A stretch of DNA of 64,000 nucleotides from Rheum nobile (Eukaryota; Streptophyta; Magnoliopsida; Caryophyllales; Polygonaceae). The stretch spans positions 124,001 to 188,000 of the forward strand of contig WOAB01000880.1 of NCBI GenBank assembly GCA_027886185.1, given 5' to 3'. Position 1 is the stretch's first letter. Each line of letters starts with the position of its first letter. The notes under the pieces are model-generated. The model was not told the origin of the DNA. It searched no databases and worked only from the letters and a program-made list of their open reading frames with translations. Made by a program: the position numbers and the translations under genes. Positions 25,233-36,325 of the stretch are shown one piece after another.

Positions 25233-26335
25233 ATTTATATATATATATTTATATATATATATATATTATTGTAGGGTACTAGATGAACTTTAGTGTGGAT
25301 TTGTTGTGCATTTGGTGTGGACTTATATGCTGGTTAGCATGAGTATATGTATGAACGCTAATTACCTTCCGAGGTTTAGCTGTTTCTTTATAACTTGGTA
25401 TTATGAGAATTATTGCTCTAATACTTTTGTTCACGACCTGCCCTTATTTGAATATAAGTGATGGTGCACTTAGCTAGTGTCAATATTCGGGATTCGTCTC
25501 ATTCTATATCTCATTGCGAGATCGGTTGTGGAATTAAAAGTCTTAATGTTAATGCACGTTTTGAAATTAAATAAGATAAGTGTCATGCTACACATAACTA
25601 ATATACCCTCGGGTGAGAAGTACAACGTGAAACCCGCCCGGACTCTTGTTTAAAGTAAGTCCCCTTTCCAATCTGATTCGCATTATGCGGTGAGATTGGT
25701 CGAGGACCCAAATATTCAAGTAACCATTTTTCAAACTTTGTGTGATAATTATAATGTTCCCAAACAAACATACATATTCCTATATGAGGTCCTTTGGAGT
25801 CTTCTCTTGACGCGTATCTATTTCTATCGTTTCAGTGAGAGTATCCGAGTTATGTATCATCTACCGACAATTATTTGAGAGACAATGATAGTAACTGGAT
25901 ACAATCATAAGAACCACTCTATTTAATCCCTTGTTTAGTCTTTCATTAGACTAACCAACCTTTCTCTTTCCTTGCATGGTTGGTTGGTGTCATCCGTCCT
26001 ATACGGCACATCAAGTAAAGCTTCCTAAGTTGAAGACGCGGGAAGACGACGTTGAAGGCAACTGTGTTTTCTTTTTGGTATTTTGACATATGTTTTGAAC
26101 AAGGTTGAGATCCTGTTTTGGACTTTGTTATTTATTATGTCTTCCGCTGATAATTTGATATACTATTGAGTTGCCATATTTAGCAACGTCGTTTGTGAGA
26201 CAATTTTGTATTTAATATATATTTATTCGTACTATTTTGTATTTGCGATCAATACTGTAAAGCCTTGGGTGATTTTGGATATGTGATCCGAGGTCACTGG
26301 CGGTAATATTCCTAAGGTAATTTAGGGGTGTTACA
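23433..26335 (-). mobile_element. ~2.9-kb solo LTR of the TGTAACACC family, inserted in LINE-C
   Basis: Read on the minus strand it starts TGTAACACCCCTAA at 26335 and ends ...GAGGGTATACTTGCA at 23433. It is homologous to the forward copies at 26856, ~59961-61403 and 63096: shared blocks include CCAGTGACCTCGGATCAC, ATGTGCCGTATAGGACGGAT, AGTCTAATGAAAGACTAAAC, CCAGTGGTGCTCCGACGA and the GCCCAACTTTTTAA tail. It separates two pieces of a LINE endonuclease, so it is an insertion. The flanks (GCAAG before, ACAAG after) may be a decayed 5-bp duplication. An (AT)n tract lies inside it. No internal coding region remains. Confidence 0.8.
25189..25265. repeat. (AT)n microsatellite with TTT interruptions
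   Basis: A run of AT dinucleotides broken by ATTTATAT units, inside the solo LTR. Confidence 0.95.
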
Positions 26336-26508
26336 ACAAGAAGAGGGTTGTGGCTTCTTTTTGGCAATTCTCCATTTTTGCCATATATCTCCATCATTCA
26401 CCATGACTCTAACATGATCTTGCTACATTTTCATCAGCATAACATTCACTCCCGAATAATCTTTTTATATGCACCCTCGCGATAAGAACTTAAAGATGAT
26501 TGTTTTTC
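26336..26508 (+). pseudogene. LINE-C endonuclease, fragment 2
   Basis: Continues fragment 1 after the solo LTR: FGNSPFLPYISIIHHDSN, MILLHFHQHN, then RIIFLYAPSR, matching the strand around the LTYAPP/FMYAPP motif of LINE-A and LINE-B endonucleases. It is interrupted at 26509 by a small MITE. Confidence 0.7.
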
Positions 26509-26675
26509 TAACCTATGCCCTAAGGGCATAGGTTAAGATCCCATATATATAAACTTTTAATTTTGTGTTAATTTTTTAGGATATTTTATTTTTTATAAAT
26601 GGGTTCACCTTTTCTTCTTTAGGGTTTATATTCCTTAATAGGAATTCTTAACCTATGTCCTTAGGGCATAGATTA
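26509..26675. mobile_element. 167-bp MITE with ~30-bp inverted ends that are themselves palindromic
   Basis: The left end TAACCTATGCCCTAAGGGCA runs on into TAGGTTAAGA and is matched, inverted, by the right end (...TCTTAACCTATGTCCTTAGGGCATAGATTA). Each end is a near-perfect short palindrome, because AACCTATGCCCT is followed after one base by AGGGCATAGGTT. It splits the LINE-C endonuclease. The superfamily is not clear; a TA target site is possible. Confidence 0.75.
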
Positions 26676-26855
26676 GACAAACCGTTAAATGATTTACAAA
26701 ATGGAGGAGCAGACCCTGCTTATACACATTTTTGCAGACTAAACAACTTTATACAAGAATTTGGGCTTTTAGATACTAACTTCACATGATTTCCTTTTAC
26801 TTGAAAGAAAACGAGTTTTCGAAATCAATACATTTTTGAACGCTTGGATAGAGTT
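26676..26855 (+). pseudogene. LINE-C endonuclease, fragment 3
   Basis: Reads NDLQNGGADPAYTHFCRLNN then FIQEFGLLDTNFT, and ends KTSFRNQYIFERLDRVCN, which parallels GDLNEIQ...LDIP..GN.FTWR...EKLDRVLV in LINE-A and LINE-B. Two TGG (Trp) positions have become stops. It is cut off by an LTR starting at 26856; the reverse-transcriptase part is missing. Confidence 0.75.
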
Positions 26856-27740
26856 TGTAACACCACCGACTTATGTCGGTAGTGTCGCACGCCAGTGACC
26901 TCAGGCTTTAAAGTCCAAATTTATCCTAGGCTTTAATCGGAACAATTATACTCAAATAAATAAATAAACATTAAATAATAAAATAGTAGCGGAAGACTTG
27001 TATAACAAATACTCAATTCTTTTATTGAAATTCCTCTCGTAAATTGAGAAGGATAGTTTTACAAACAATGTGAAATTACAACGGAAGACTTTTAAATAAA
27101 CCCTATATACATGACTAATTTAACTAAGTCTTACATTTATTTAAGAAGATTAAATCGATACTAAACAACTTCAAGATAATATAACTGTAGAACACAACCT
27201 TCAACTATAAGTCTTCGTTTTCGATTTGTTACTTCTATGTTGTCTGAAATCAGCCACTGATGTGCCGTATAGGACGGATAACCAGCCAACCTTGTGTTGA
27301 AGGATAAATTTTCATAAATTTCGATGATCCTTGAGAAAAAAATCTTATAATTAATCGTAAATTGCAAATATGATTAATTTTATAAATGGTTCTAAATCAA
27401 ATTCCAAATGTTGTCAATTTCAATTGGAAAAATTAGGCTCACTTAATTGAAGCCCAAAATGTTGAACAAGGCCAAAATAATATAGGCCTAAACTAACCCA
27501 CTACCAAATGGGTCAAAATTGAAAAGAAAGAAAAAGAAAAAGAAAAGTTCGGAAATTACAACTTTGAATTTTAAAGAAAGTGGAAGAAAAATCCAATTAA
27601 AATGACAAAGAGGAGATCGTGGCTTTATGGGAAGTTAATTAAATAACTTCCTTGTTCACTCTATAAAAGAGGAGGGGGGATTTGCTTGCAGGAGGCTACT
27701 ACGTACACATGCAACGTACACATGTGGCATAAAACTAAAT
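26856..27740 (+). mobile_element. LTR fragment of the TGTAACACC family
   Basis: Starts TGTAACACCACCGACTTATG inside LINE-C and contains CCAGTGACCTCAGGCTTTA, GCGGAAGACTTGTATAAC and ATGTGCCGTATAGGACGGAT, the shared landmarks of the family. It is shorter than the 2.9-kb copy and its right end is uncertain (placed near the CACATGTGGCA text). No 5-bp duplication of GAGTT was found on the right, and the LINE reverse transcriptase is missing, so a deletion probably followed. Confidence 0.65.
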
Positions 27741-27770
27741 TTTGACAGTTCTATGAAAAATGACAGTACT

Positions 27771-28250
27771 TTACACATTGGATAAATTCTTAGAAATCAT
27801 AATGAAAAAACTCTATTTTTCAACTGGGAACAAACCTCTTCAACTTCTATACTCCGTAGTGAAGCCCTAACAACTCTTTCAGGTATTCAGTTTGTTATTA
27901 TGCATAATATTACACAACTAATTATCGAAGGAGATAATTTGTTAGTCATTAATTCCATCTGACGCACCTGAAAAATTCCATGGGAAATCCATTCCATTAT
28001 TATGGATATCTTTGCTCTTCTTTCTTCCGTTTCTTCTTTGCAAGTCTTCCACTGCTTTCGAGAGGCTAATCGGCCAGCCAATTTCTTGGTCACACATCTC
28101 ATCCCATTATACGCACTTCAACAATTATATTCCAACGTATTTTGTGTCCCACCGATAGCCATCACCATACTCGTCCGATTACTGGTGATAGATATGAGTT
28201 CTTACAATTGAACTCTACTTTTAATTCTTTTGAAACTCAATTTATAAAAA
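27771..28250 (+). pseudogene. LINE-C RNase H-like tail
   Basis: Reads ...ILRSEALTTLSGIQFVIMHN, then LIIEGDNLLVINSI, RTWKIPWEIHSIIMDI and HCFREANRPANFLVTHLI. These match the C-terminal RNase H of plant LINEs (E..A...G...A, IEGDN..., W.C..REAN..AD.LA). One TGA interrupts it at ~27961. The intervening RT is gone. Confidence 0.75.
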
Positions 28251-28517
28251 TTATCAATTCGGATGATTTATGATAGCTATTTGTTTAGATAGACCCCTGT
28301 TTGCTTTGTATAAAAAAACACACAAAGCAAAAAGAAGCAAAAGCCAAAAGAAAAAAAAAAGAGAGAGAAAGAAGATGGAGAACGCATAGAAACTGATCAA
28401 CCAAGTTTCAACCGCATATGTTCATCCAAATTCCATTCCCCGTTTCAAGAAGAAATTAAGTAGAGGAAAAATCACAATTGAAAAATCTTTTAATGTCCTC
28501 AATCTTAAATACATTAA
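28251..28517. other. Intergenic, purine-rich, no gene
   Basis: An A/G-rich stretch (about 28310-28385) that may include the A-rich 3' tail of LINE-C. Nothing else seen. Confidence 0.4.
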
Positions 28518-28837
28518 GGGCCCGTTTGGTAGCATATCTTAGGTATAGAGAATGAATTTAGAAATGAGTTAACCCGATTTTCATATTTGATTGGTTAAAA
28601 AGTTTTAAAATGAGGCATTTCTTGGAGTGAGTCATTTCCATAAATATAAAGGCTCTCATACCCTTCTTTTTATGCAGGTATGAGTCATTTTCAAAAATAC
28701 AAAAGTTTTATACTCTCCTAATTTGATTCCTAACATCTAACCAAACAAGATGTTCGAAGAATAGCTCAATCCAATTTCTCATATCCAAACTGATTCCTCA
28801 TACCCGACCTGATTCCGTCAAAGTACCAAACGAGCCC
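28518..28837. mobile_element. 320-bp Tourist-like (PIF/Harbinger) MITE with TAA target duplication
   Basis: Ends GGGCCCGTTTGGTA (left) and TACCAAACGAGCCC (right) are inverted repeats. The flanking TAA at 28515-28517 and 28838-28840 fits the 3-bp TTA/TAA target of PIF/Harbinger elements. The interior is AT-rich and non-coding. Confidence 0.85.
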
Positions 28838-29119
28838 TAAAATTCTATTGACGGATTCAAGTGGATTTTAGTCATAAGAAAAGTTCAAATCATTTATTCC
28901 TATCGATAGATTCAAGTGGATCTTACTCGATAGTTTTTGAATTGAAAATCTTGCTGTTGATTCTTAAAGGCTTACATGAGAGATTCAAGTGGATCTTATA
29001 TTGTTTGGTTTCTAGAATCTTCATGGGACTTCAACTGAATAAATTATGTTGGATTGAAAATAACCTTGATACAGTAGGGAAGTGATGTCCCCGCTTCAAA
29101 TAAAACAAGGACTCAATGC

Positions 29120-29128
29120 TTTTTTTAT
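29120..29128. repeat. Left target duplication of the foldback element (8-9 bp)
   Basis: TTTTTTAT (29121-29128) is repeated exactly at 34547-34554. Extending one base left gives 8 of 9 matching (T versus A). Confidence 0.65.
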
Positions 29129-29925
29129 GGCAGTTTCTATTCGCACTACATTTTTTACCTTTTCGCACTATAAAAGGCTACGCCAAATACGTGCGAAGAA
29201 GGCCAAAAAGGGGGAAATACGTATAAATTAAAAAAAAGGAATAAAGGAGCTACGCCAGATTTTGGCGTAAGCCAGAATCTGGCGTAGATGCTTTGTAGGG
29301 ACTTGGGCTCGTTTTGGAAATTGGGCTTCTGCGCCAGAATCTGGCGTACGCAAGATTCTGGCGCAGCAAAAAAAAAAATTGCCCAATAATCATGTAGAAA
29401 ATTTCAATACGAGTCCGTACATATAAAATTCGTCCAAAACGGACATCGTTTGCCCCTCCAAAAGCCCAAAATACGATGGTTGTCCCCATGGTCCCATTTG
29501 GGCCTATTTTGGACCAATTTCTCGTATTTCAGGTTTTCACCCATTTTTTCTATAATCCTTCCTATTGAGCATATTGGAAGGATTATAGAAGAAATGGGTG
29601 AAAAACTGAAATACGAGAAATTGGGCCCAAATAGACCCAGTAGTAATGATTGTAGAAGAAACGGGTGAAAAACTGAAAAAAACTTCTTATTGGGCCCAAA
29701 TAGGCCCAATAGGAAGGATTATAGAAGAAATGAGTGAAAAACTAAAATACGAGAAATTGGGCCCAAATAGGCCCAGTAAGAAGGATTGTAAAAGAAACGG
29801 ATGAAAAACTGAAGAAGAAAAAATTCTTATTTGGGCCCAAATAGGCCCAATAAGAAGGATTATTGAAGAAACGGGTGAAATACGAGAAATTGGGCTCAAA
29901 TATGCCCTGTTTATAATTATATTTC
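29129..29925. repeat. Left inverted arm of the foldback element
   Basis: Pairs with 33750-34546. It contains a local palindrome at ~29568-29585 (CCTTCCTATTGAGCATATTGGAAGG-type centre) where the orientation of the ~65-70-bp GGGCCCAAATAGGCCCA units flips. Confidence 0.85.
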
Positions 29926-32900
29926 ATATAGTTATACTTATATGCTATAGTATTTCATTATATTTCATATAGTTACACTTATATACGATAGTATTTTATT
30001 AAATTTCATATAGTTACACTTATATACTATAGTATTTCATTATATTTCATATAGTTACACTTATATAATATAGTATTTCATTAAATCTAGTATACTTAGA
30101 CTTATATCCCATAGTATTTCATTAAATTTCATATAGTTACACTTATGTACTATAGTATTTCATTAAATCTAGTACACTTAGACTTATATACTATAGTATT
30201 TTATTAAATTTCATATAGTTACACTTATATATTATAGTATTTCATTAAATCAAGTATACTTAGACTTATATACCATAGTATATCATTAAATTTCATATAG
30301 TTACACTTATGTACTATAGTAGTTTATTAAATCTAGTATACTTAGACTTATATAATATGGTATTCTATTAAATTTCATATAGTTACACTTATGTACTATA
30401 GTATTTCATTAAATCTAGTATACTTAGACTTATATACTATAGTATTCTATTAAATTTCATATAGTTATACTTATATACTATAATATTTCATTAAATCTAG
30501 TATACTTAGACTTATACCCCATAGTATTTCATTAAATCTCATATAGTTACACTTATATACTATAGTATTTCATTAAATCTAGTATACTTAGACTTATATA
30601 CTATAGTATTCTATTAAATCTCATATAGTTACACTTATATACTATAGTATTTCATTAAATCAAGTATACTTAGACTTATATACCATAGTATATCATTAAA
30701 TTTCATTTAGTTACACTTATGTACTATAGTATTTCATTAAATCTAGTATACTTAGACTTATATAATATGGTATTCTATTAAATTTCATATAGTTACACTT
30801 ATGTACTATAGTATTTCATTAAATCTAGTATACTTAGACTTATATACTATAGTATTCTATTAAATTTCATATAGTTATACTTATAGACTATAATATTTCA
30901 TTAAATCTAGTATACTTAGACTTATACCCCATAGTATTTCATTAAATCTCATATAGTTACACTTATATACTATAGTATTTCATTAAATCTAGTATACTTA
31001 GACTTATATACTATAGTATTCTATTAAATCTCATATAGTTACACTTATATACTATAGTATTTCATTAAATCAAGTATACTTAGACTTATATACCATAGTA
31101 TATCATTAAATTTCATATAGTTACACTTATGTACTATAGTATTTCATTAAATCTAGTATACTTAGACTTATATAATATGGTATTCTATTAAATTTCATAT
31201 AGTTACACTTATGTACTATAGTATTTCATTAAATCTAGTATACTTAGACTTATATACTATAGTATTCTATTAAATTTCATATAGTTATACTTATATACTA
31301 TAATATTTTATTAAATCTAGTATACTTAGACTTATACCCCATAGTATTTCATTAAATCTCATATAGTTACACTTATATACTATAGTATTTCATTAAATCT
31401 AGTATACTTAGACTTATATACTATAGTATTCTATTAAATCTCATATAGTTACACTTATATACTATAGTATTTCATTAAATCAAGTATACTTAGACTTATA
31501 TACCATAGTATATCATTAAATTTCATATAGTTACACTTATGTACTATAGTATTTCATTAAATCTAGTATACTTAGACTTATATAATATGGTATTCTATTA
31601 AATTTCATATAGTTATACTTATGTACTATAGTATTTCATTAAATCTAGTATACTTAGACTTATATACTATATTATTCTATTAAATCTCATATAGTTACAC
31701 TTATATACTATAGTATTTCATTAAATCTAGTATACTTAGACTTATACCCCATAGTATTTCATTAAATCTCATATAGTTACACTTATATACTATAGTATTT
31801 CATTAAATCTAGTATACTTAGACTTATATACTATAGTATTCTATTAAATCTCATATAGTTACACTTATATACTATAGTATTTCATTAAATCAAGTATACT
31901 TAGACTTATATACCATAGTATATCATTAAATTTCATATAGTTACACTTATGTACTATAGTATTTCATTAAATCTAGTATACTTAGACTTATATAATATGG
32001 TATTCTATTAAATTTCATATAGTTACACTTATGTACTATAGTATTTCATTAAATCTAGTATACTTAGACTTATATACTATAGTATTCTATTAAATCTCAT
32101 ATAGTTATACTTATATACTATAATATTTTATTAAATTTAGTATACTTAGACTTATACCCCATAGTATTTCATTAAATCTCATATAGTTACACTTATATAC
32201 TATAGTATTTCATTAAATCTAGTATACTTAGACTTATATACTATACTATTTTATTAAATCTCATATAGTTACACTTATATACTTTATTATTTCATTAAAT
32301 CAAGTATACTTAGACTTATATACCATAGTATATCATTAAATTTTATATAGTTACACTTATGTACTATAGTATTTCATTAAATCTAGTATACTTAGACTTA
32401 TATAATATGGTATTCTATTAAATTTCATATAGTTACACTTATGTACTATAATATTTTATTAAATCTAGTACACTTAGACTTATATCCCATAGTATTTCAT
32501 TAAATTTCATATAGTTACACTTATATACTATAGTATTTCATTAAATCTAGTATACTTAGACTTATACACCATAGTATTTCATTAAATTTCATATAGTTAC
32601 ATTTATGTACTATAGTATTTCATTAAATCTAGTATACTTAGACTTATATACTATAGTATTCTATTAAATTTCATATAGTTACACTTATGTACTATAATAT
32701 TTCATTAAATCTAGTATACTTAGACTTATATACTATAGTATTCTATTAAATCTCATATAGTTACACTTATATACTATAGTATTTCATTAAATCTAGTATA
32801 CTTAGACTTATATACTATAGACTCTATAGTATTCTATTAAATCTCATATAGTTACACTTATATACTATAATATTTCATGAAATCTAGTATACTTAGACTT

Positions 32901-33420
32901 ATACCCCATAGTATTTCATTATATTTCATATAGTTACACTTATATACTATAGTATTTCATTAAATCTAGTATACTTAGACTTATACACCATAGTATTTCA
33001 TTAAATTTCATATAGTTCCATTTATGTACTATAGTATTTCATTAAATCTAGTATACTTAGACTTATATACTATAGTATTCTATTAAATTTCATATAGTTA
33101 CACTTATGTACTATAGTATTTCATTAAATCTAGTATACTTAGACTTATATACTATAGTATTCTATTAAATCTCATATAGTTACACTTATATACTATCGTA
33201 TTTCATTAAATCTAGTATACTTAGACTTATATACTATAGTATTCTATTAAATCTCATATAGTTACACTTATATACTATAATATTTCATTAAATCTAGTAT
33301 ACTTAGACTTATATACCCCATAGTATTTCATTAAATTTATATAGTTACACTTATGTACTATAGTATTTCATTATATTTCATATAATTACACTTATATACT
33401 ATAGTATTTCATTAAATCTA
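29926..33420. repeat. 41-bp satellite array, dimeric, with an exact 410-bp higher-order repeat
   Basis: About 85 monomers of 41 bp alternate between type A (ATTTCATTAAATCTAGTATA...) and type B (ATTCTATTAAATTTCATATA...), giving an 82-bp dimer. Two independent variant markers recur at exactly 410-bp steps: CAAGTATACT at 30251, 30661, 31071, 31481, 31891 and 32301, and CTTATACCCC at 30511, 30921, 31331, 31741 and 32151. Hence ten monomers form a higher-order unit that has been amplified or homogenised as a block. The array contains many TATACTATAG-type partial palindromes. No coding content. Confidence 0.95.
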
Positions 33421-33749
33421 GATTTAATGAAATACTATAGTACATAAGTATAACTATATGAAATTTAATAGAATACTATAGTATATAAGTCTAAGGGTTT
33501 GTTTGGATCCCGCAAATAATGCATTATCTTGTATTAAATTGATGATTTAATGCAATTTAATGTAAGATAATGCATTTTAATGCATTCTGGTGAGGAATCC
33601 AAACAGACCCTAAGTATACTAGATTTAATGAAATACTATAGTACATGAGTGTAACTATATGCAATTTAATGAAATACTATAGTATATAAGCGTAACTATA
33701 TGAAATATAATGAAATACTAAAGCATATAAGTGTAACTATATGAAATAT
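33421..33749. repeat. Inverted continuation of the 41-bp satellite (about five monomers), split by a MITE
   Basis: At ATCTAGAT (33417-33424) the monomers switch to the reverse complement (ATTTAATGAAATACTATAGT...). The inverted part is far shorter than the forward array, so the core of the foldback is asymmetric. Confidence 0.9.
33495..33610. mobile_element. 116-bp Tourist-like MITE with TAA duplication, nested in the satellite
   Basis: Ends GGGTTTGTTTGGATCCC and, inverted, GGGTCTGTTTGGATTCC. The duplicated target TAA lies at 33492-33494 and 33611-33613; removing the insert restores an ordinary 41-bp monomer (AGTCTAAGTATAC). The interior repeats AATGCATTATCTT/AAGATAATGCATT. PIF/Harbinger type. 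Confidence 0.92.
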
Positions 33750-34546
33750 AATTAAAAACTGGACATATTTGTGTCCAATTTTTCGTATTTCACCCGTTTC
33801 TTCAATAATCCTTCTTATTGGGCCTATTTGGGCCCAATTTTTCCAGTTTTTTTTTCCGTTTCTTCTACAACCCTTTCTACTGGGCCTATTTGGGCCCAAT
33901 TTCTCGTATTTTAGTTGTTCACCCATTTCTTCTATAATCCTTCCTATTGGGCCTATTTGGGCCCAATTTTTCGTTTTTTCAGTTTTTCACCTGTTTCTTC
34001 TACAATCATTACTACTGGGCCTATTTGGGCCCAATTTTTCGTATTTCAGTTTTTCACCCATTTCTTCTATAATCCTTCCAATATGCTCAATATGAAGGAT
34101 TATAGAAAAAATGGATGAAAACCTGAAATATGAAAAATTGGGCCAAAATAGGTCCAAATAGGACCATGGCCCACATCCATCGTATTTTGGGCTTTTGGAG
34201 GGGCAAACGATGTCCGTTTTGGACGAATTTTATATGTACGGACTCGTATTGAAATTCTCTACATGATTATGGGGCAATTTTTTTTTTTGCTGCGCCAGAA
34301 TCTTGCATACGCCAGATTCTGGCGCAGAAGCCCAATTTCCAAAACGAGCCCAAGTCCCTACAAAGCATCTACGCCAGATTCTGGCGTACGCCAAAATCTG
34401 GCATAGCTCCTTTATTCTTTTTTTTTTAAATTTATACGTATATCTACGTTTTTGGCCTTCTTCGCACGTATTTGGCGTACGCCAACATTTGGCGTAGCCT
34501 TTTGTAGTGCGAAAAGGCCAAAAACGTAGTGCGAATAGTCGGCTCA
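33750..34546. repeat. Right inverted arm of the foldback element
   Basis: Reverse complement of the left arm, including the palindromes CTGCGCCAGAATCTTGCAT/ACGCCAGATTCTGGCG and the GTAGTGCGAATAG end. Confidence 0.85.
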
Positions 34547-34554
34547 TTTTTTAT
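34547..34554. repeat. Right target duplication of the foldback element
   Basis: TTTTTTAT, identical to 29121-29128. Confidence 0.65.
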
Positions 34555-34701
34555 ATATACAGAAAAAGAAAGCAATGGTGATTAATCTTGGCAAAATAAG
34601 AGTGGATACTTGTTGACATATACGGGGACTCTTCAAATCCTGTGAGCAAGAGTATATTACAGAAAATACAAAAGAGTTCCTCGTATAAATGACCTTTAAC
34701 T

Positions 34702-34717
34702 AAAATGATGTATGTGG
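34702..34717. repeat. Left 16-bp target duplication of the truncated LINE
   Basis: AAAATGATGTATGTGG, identical to 36374-36389. Confidence 0.95.
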
Positions 34718-36325
34718 ATAAGAATTCCTCGTATAAACCTCGAATGAGAAAAGATTTGCAAATCTGTACAATAAGGAGGACTTGGATTGCATAAATCGAA
34801 AGACAAGAACAAAACATTACAATTTAAATTATAATGAAAATTTTGGCTGAATCAAATAATTTTTGGGTGAAAATTATAACAGAAAAATACCTGAAAACAC
34901 AACATATATTACATTATGAGAAAAAAGGAAATTACTCTTGACAATGGTCTAATTAAAATGACTGAAATCCTAGATGGATTCAAAACTCGACTCATTTGGC
35001 AAGTTGGAAACGACCGAAATATTAAATTATGGAGTGATAGATGGTTCTCTAAGATTCCCTTATGTGAAATGACCAATATATATACAACCTACTCATAATA
35101 AAGATGCACTGGAGGCATAATTCATTTTACCAAATAAGACTTGGAATAAAGAAAAGATTGAACAAATATTACAACTGACATTTCAAAACAAATCACATCC
35201 ATTCCAATACCATTAAACAATATAAATGATATAATGTAATGGGAAGCCAGTAAGAATGGCTGGTTTTCTACAAAATCTGCCATGAACATGCTCAATGAAA
35301 AGAAAAGATATGCGTACATCTTATGACTCTTCTTGGGTATGGAAACTTGATACCTATCCTAAAATGAAATTTTTTATTTGGAAAATCATGAAAAATGGAC
35401 TCCCAACCAAACAAAGACTATCTGCAAAAGGAGTAGCACTCCCTCGGGGTTGTGTCCGCTGTAATGCACTTTCTGAAGATTATAATCATTTTTTATTCCT
35501 ATGCAACCATACCTTGAAAACCATAGAAAAAGTTATTTACCATACATTTGGAATCATTAAATCCTTAAATATTGGAAATAAAAAAACATATGAAATTATT
35601 GAGGAAATCCGACACAAAACTAACAGATCACAATTCCTAGAATTGACGATTTCTTGGTGGGGAATTTGGTTCTATAGAAACTAACAAAGCTTTGTTAGAA
35701 CTAATAATGATAATGACATGATTAAGGATGTACCTATTTACATTAAAAATCAAATCCATAACTGGAAACAAACGAAAAATTGGAACCCAGACTGTCTGGC
35801 TGAAGAAAATCAAAAGAAGAAAAATAGCAACAACAGAAAACGAACAAAAAAGAAATGGAAAAAACCACCGGTTGATGTTGTTAAAGTCAACATGGATGGT
35901 TCAACTAAAACTAACAGAGAATCTAGCTACGACTTCATTTTTCGTAACAATAGAGGTGAACAAATATTCCTTTATGGGGAGAAATGTGGAATTCTACCCC
36001 TTTAAAAATGAAAACCCTAGCGTTTAGGAATGCCTTGGTTAAGGCCCATGAATTAGGCCTTACCAACATTCAAATTGAATGCGATAAACTTACCATTGTA
36101 AACGTCCTAAATCAAATCTGGCACTGTCCTTGGGATATTGAAATTTTAATTTCTGACATCCTTTGTGTTTTACAACTGTTTTCTTAAATGCAGATTTGTC
36201 ATGTCTTTCGAGAAACAAACGATGTTGCTGACTGCATTGCTAAGCTGACCCATCAGAGTTCCTTGGAAGATATTCAAGTTAATTTAGAACTTTTAGTTCT
36301 CATCCGAAAAGATGCTATAGACTGA
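34718..36325 (+). pseudogene. Truncated LINE ORF2: RT connector and RNase H tail
   Basis: Readable pieces: TEILDGFKTRLIWQVGNDRN (~34958), KMKFFIWKIMKNGLPTKQRL (zf-RVT, ~35360), CVRCNALSEDYNHFLFLC (~35450), KNQIHNWKQTKNWNPDCLAE (~35748), VNMDGSTKTNRESSYDFIF (RNase H start, ~35890), AHELGLTNIQIECDKLTIVN (~36045) and VLIRKDAID at the end. These parallel LINE-B almost word for word. There is no polymerase core, so it was dead on arrival, and later stops and shifts were added. Confidence 0.9.

Larger units (their letters stand above)
29129..34546. mobile_element. 5.4-kb foldback DNA element: ~0.8-kb inverted arms around a satellite array
   Basis: Bases 29129-~29925 and ~33750-34546 are reverse complements with only scattered differences. 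The outer part of each arm carries CTATTCGCACTAC, nested ACGCCAGA.TCTGGCGT palindromes and a unique block (ACGAGTCCGTACATATAAAA). The inner part is a ~65-70-bp tandem repeat (TTGGGCCCAAATAGGCCCA... GGATTATAGAAGAAA). The core is the 41-bp satellite. There is no coding capacity: open frames in the arms are repeat translations. An 8-bp (hAT-like) or 9-bp (Mutator-like) target duplication is present; long arms with internal repeats fit a MULE-type foldback element best. Transcription would yield long hairpin RNA. Confidence 0.85.

Noticed and set aside
26851..27780. Target duplication GAGTT for the LTR fragment at 26856
   Set aside because: No second GAGTT next to a CA end was found; a deletion is more likely.
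29404..29927. Several minus-strand frames with GLFGPNFSYFSFSPISS-type repeats
   Set aside because: They are translations of the ~65-70-bp arm repeat; the same words appear in the other arm on the plus strand, and there is no start context or domain.
29926..33420. Regularly spaced repeats that could suggest a CRISPR array
   Set aside because: Units are contiguous 41-bp monomers without unique spacers, in plant DNA inside a foldback transposon; it is a satellite.
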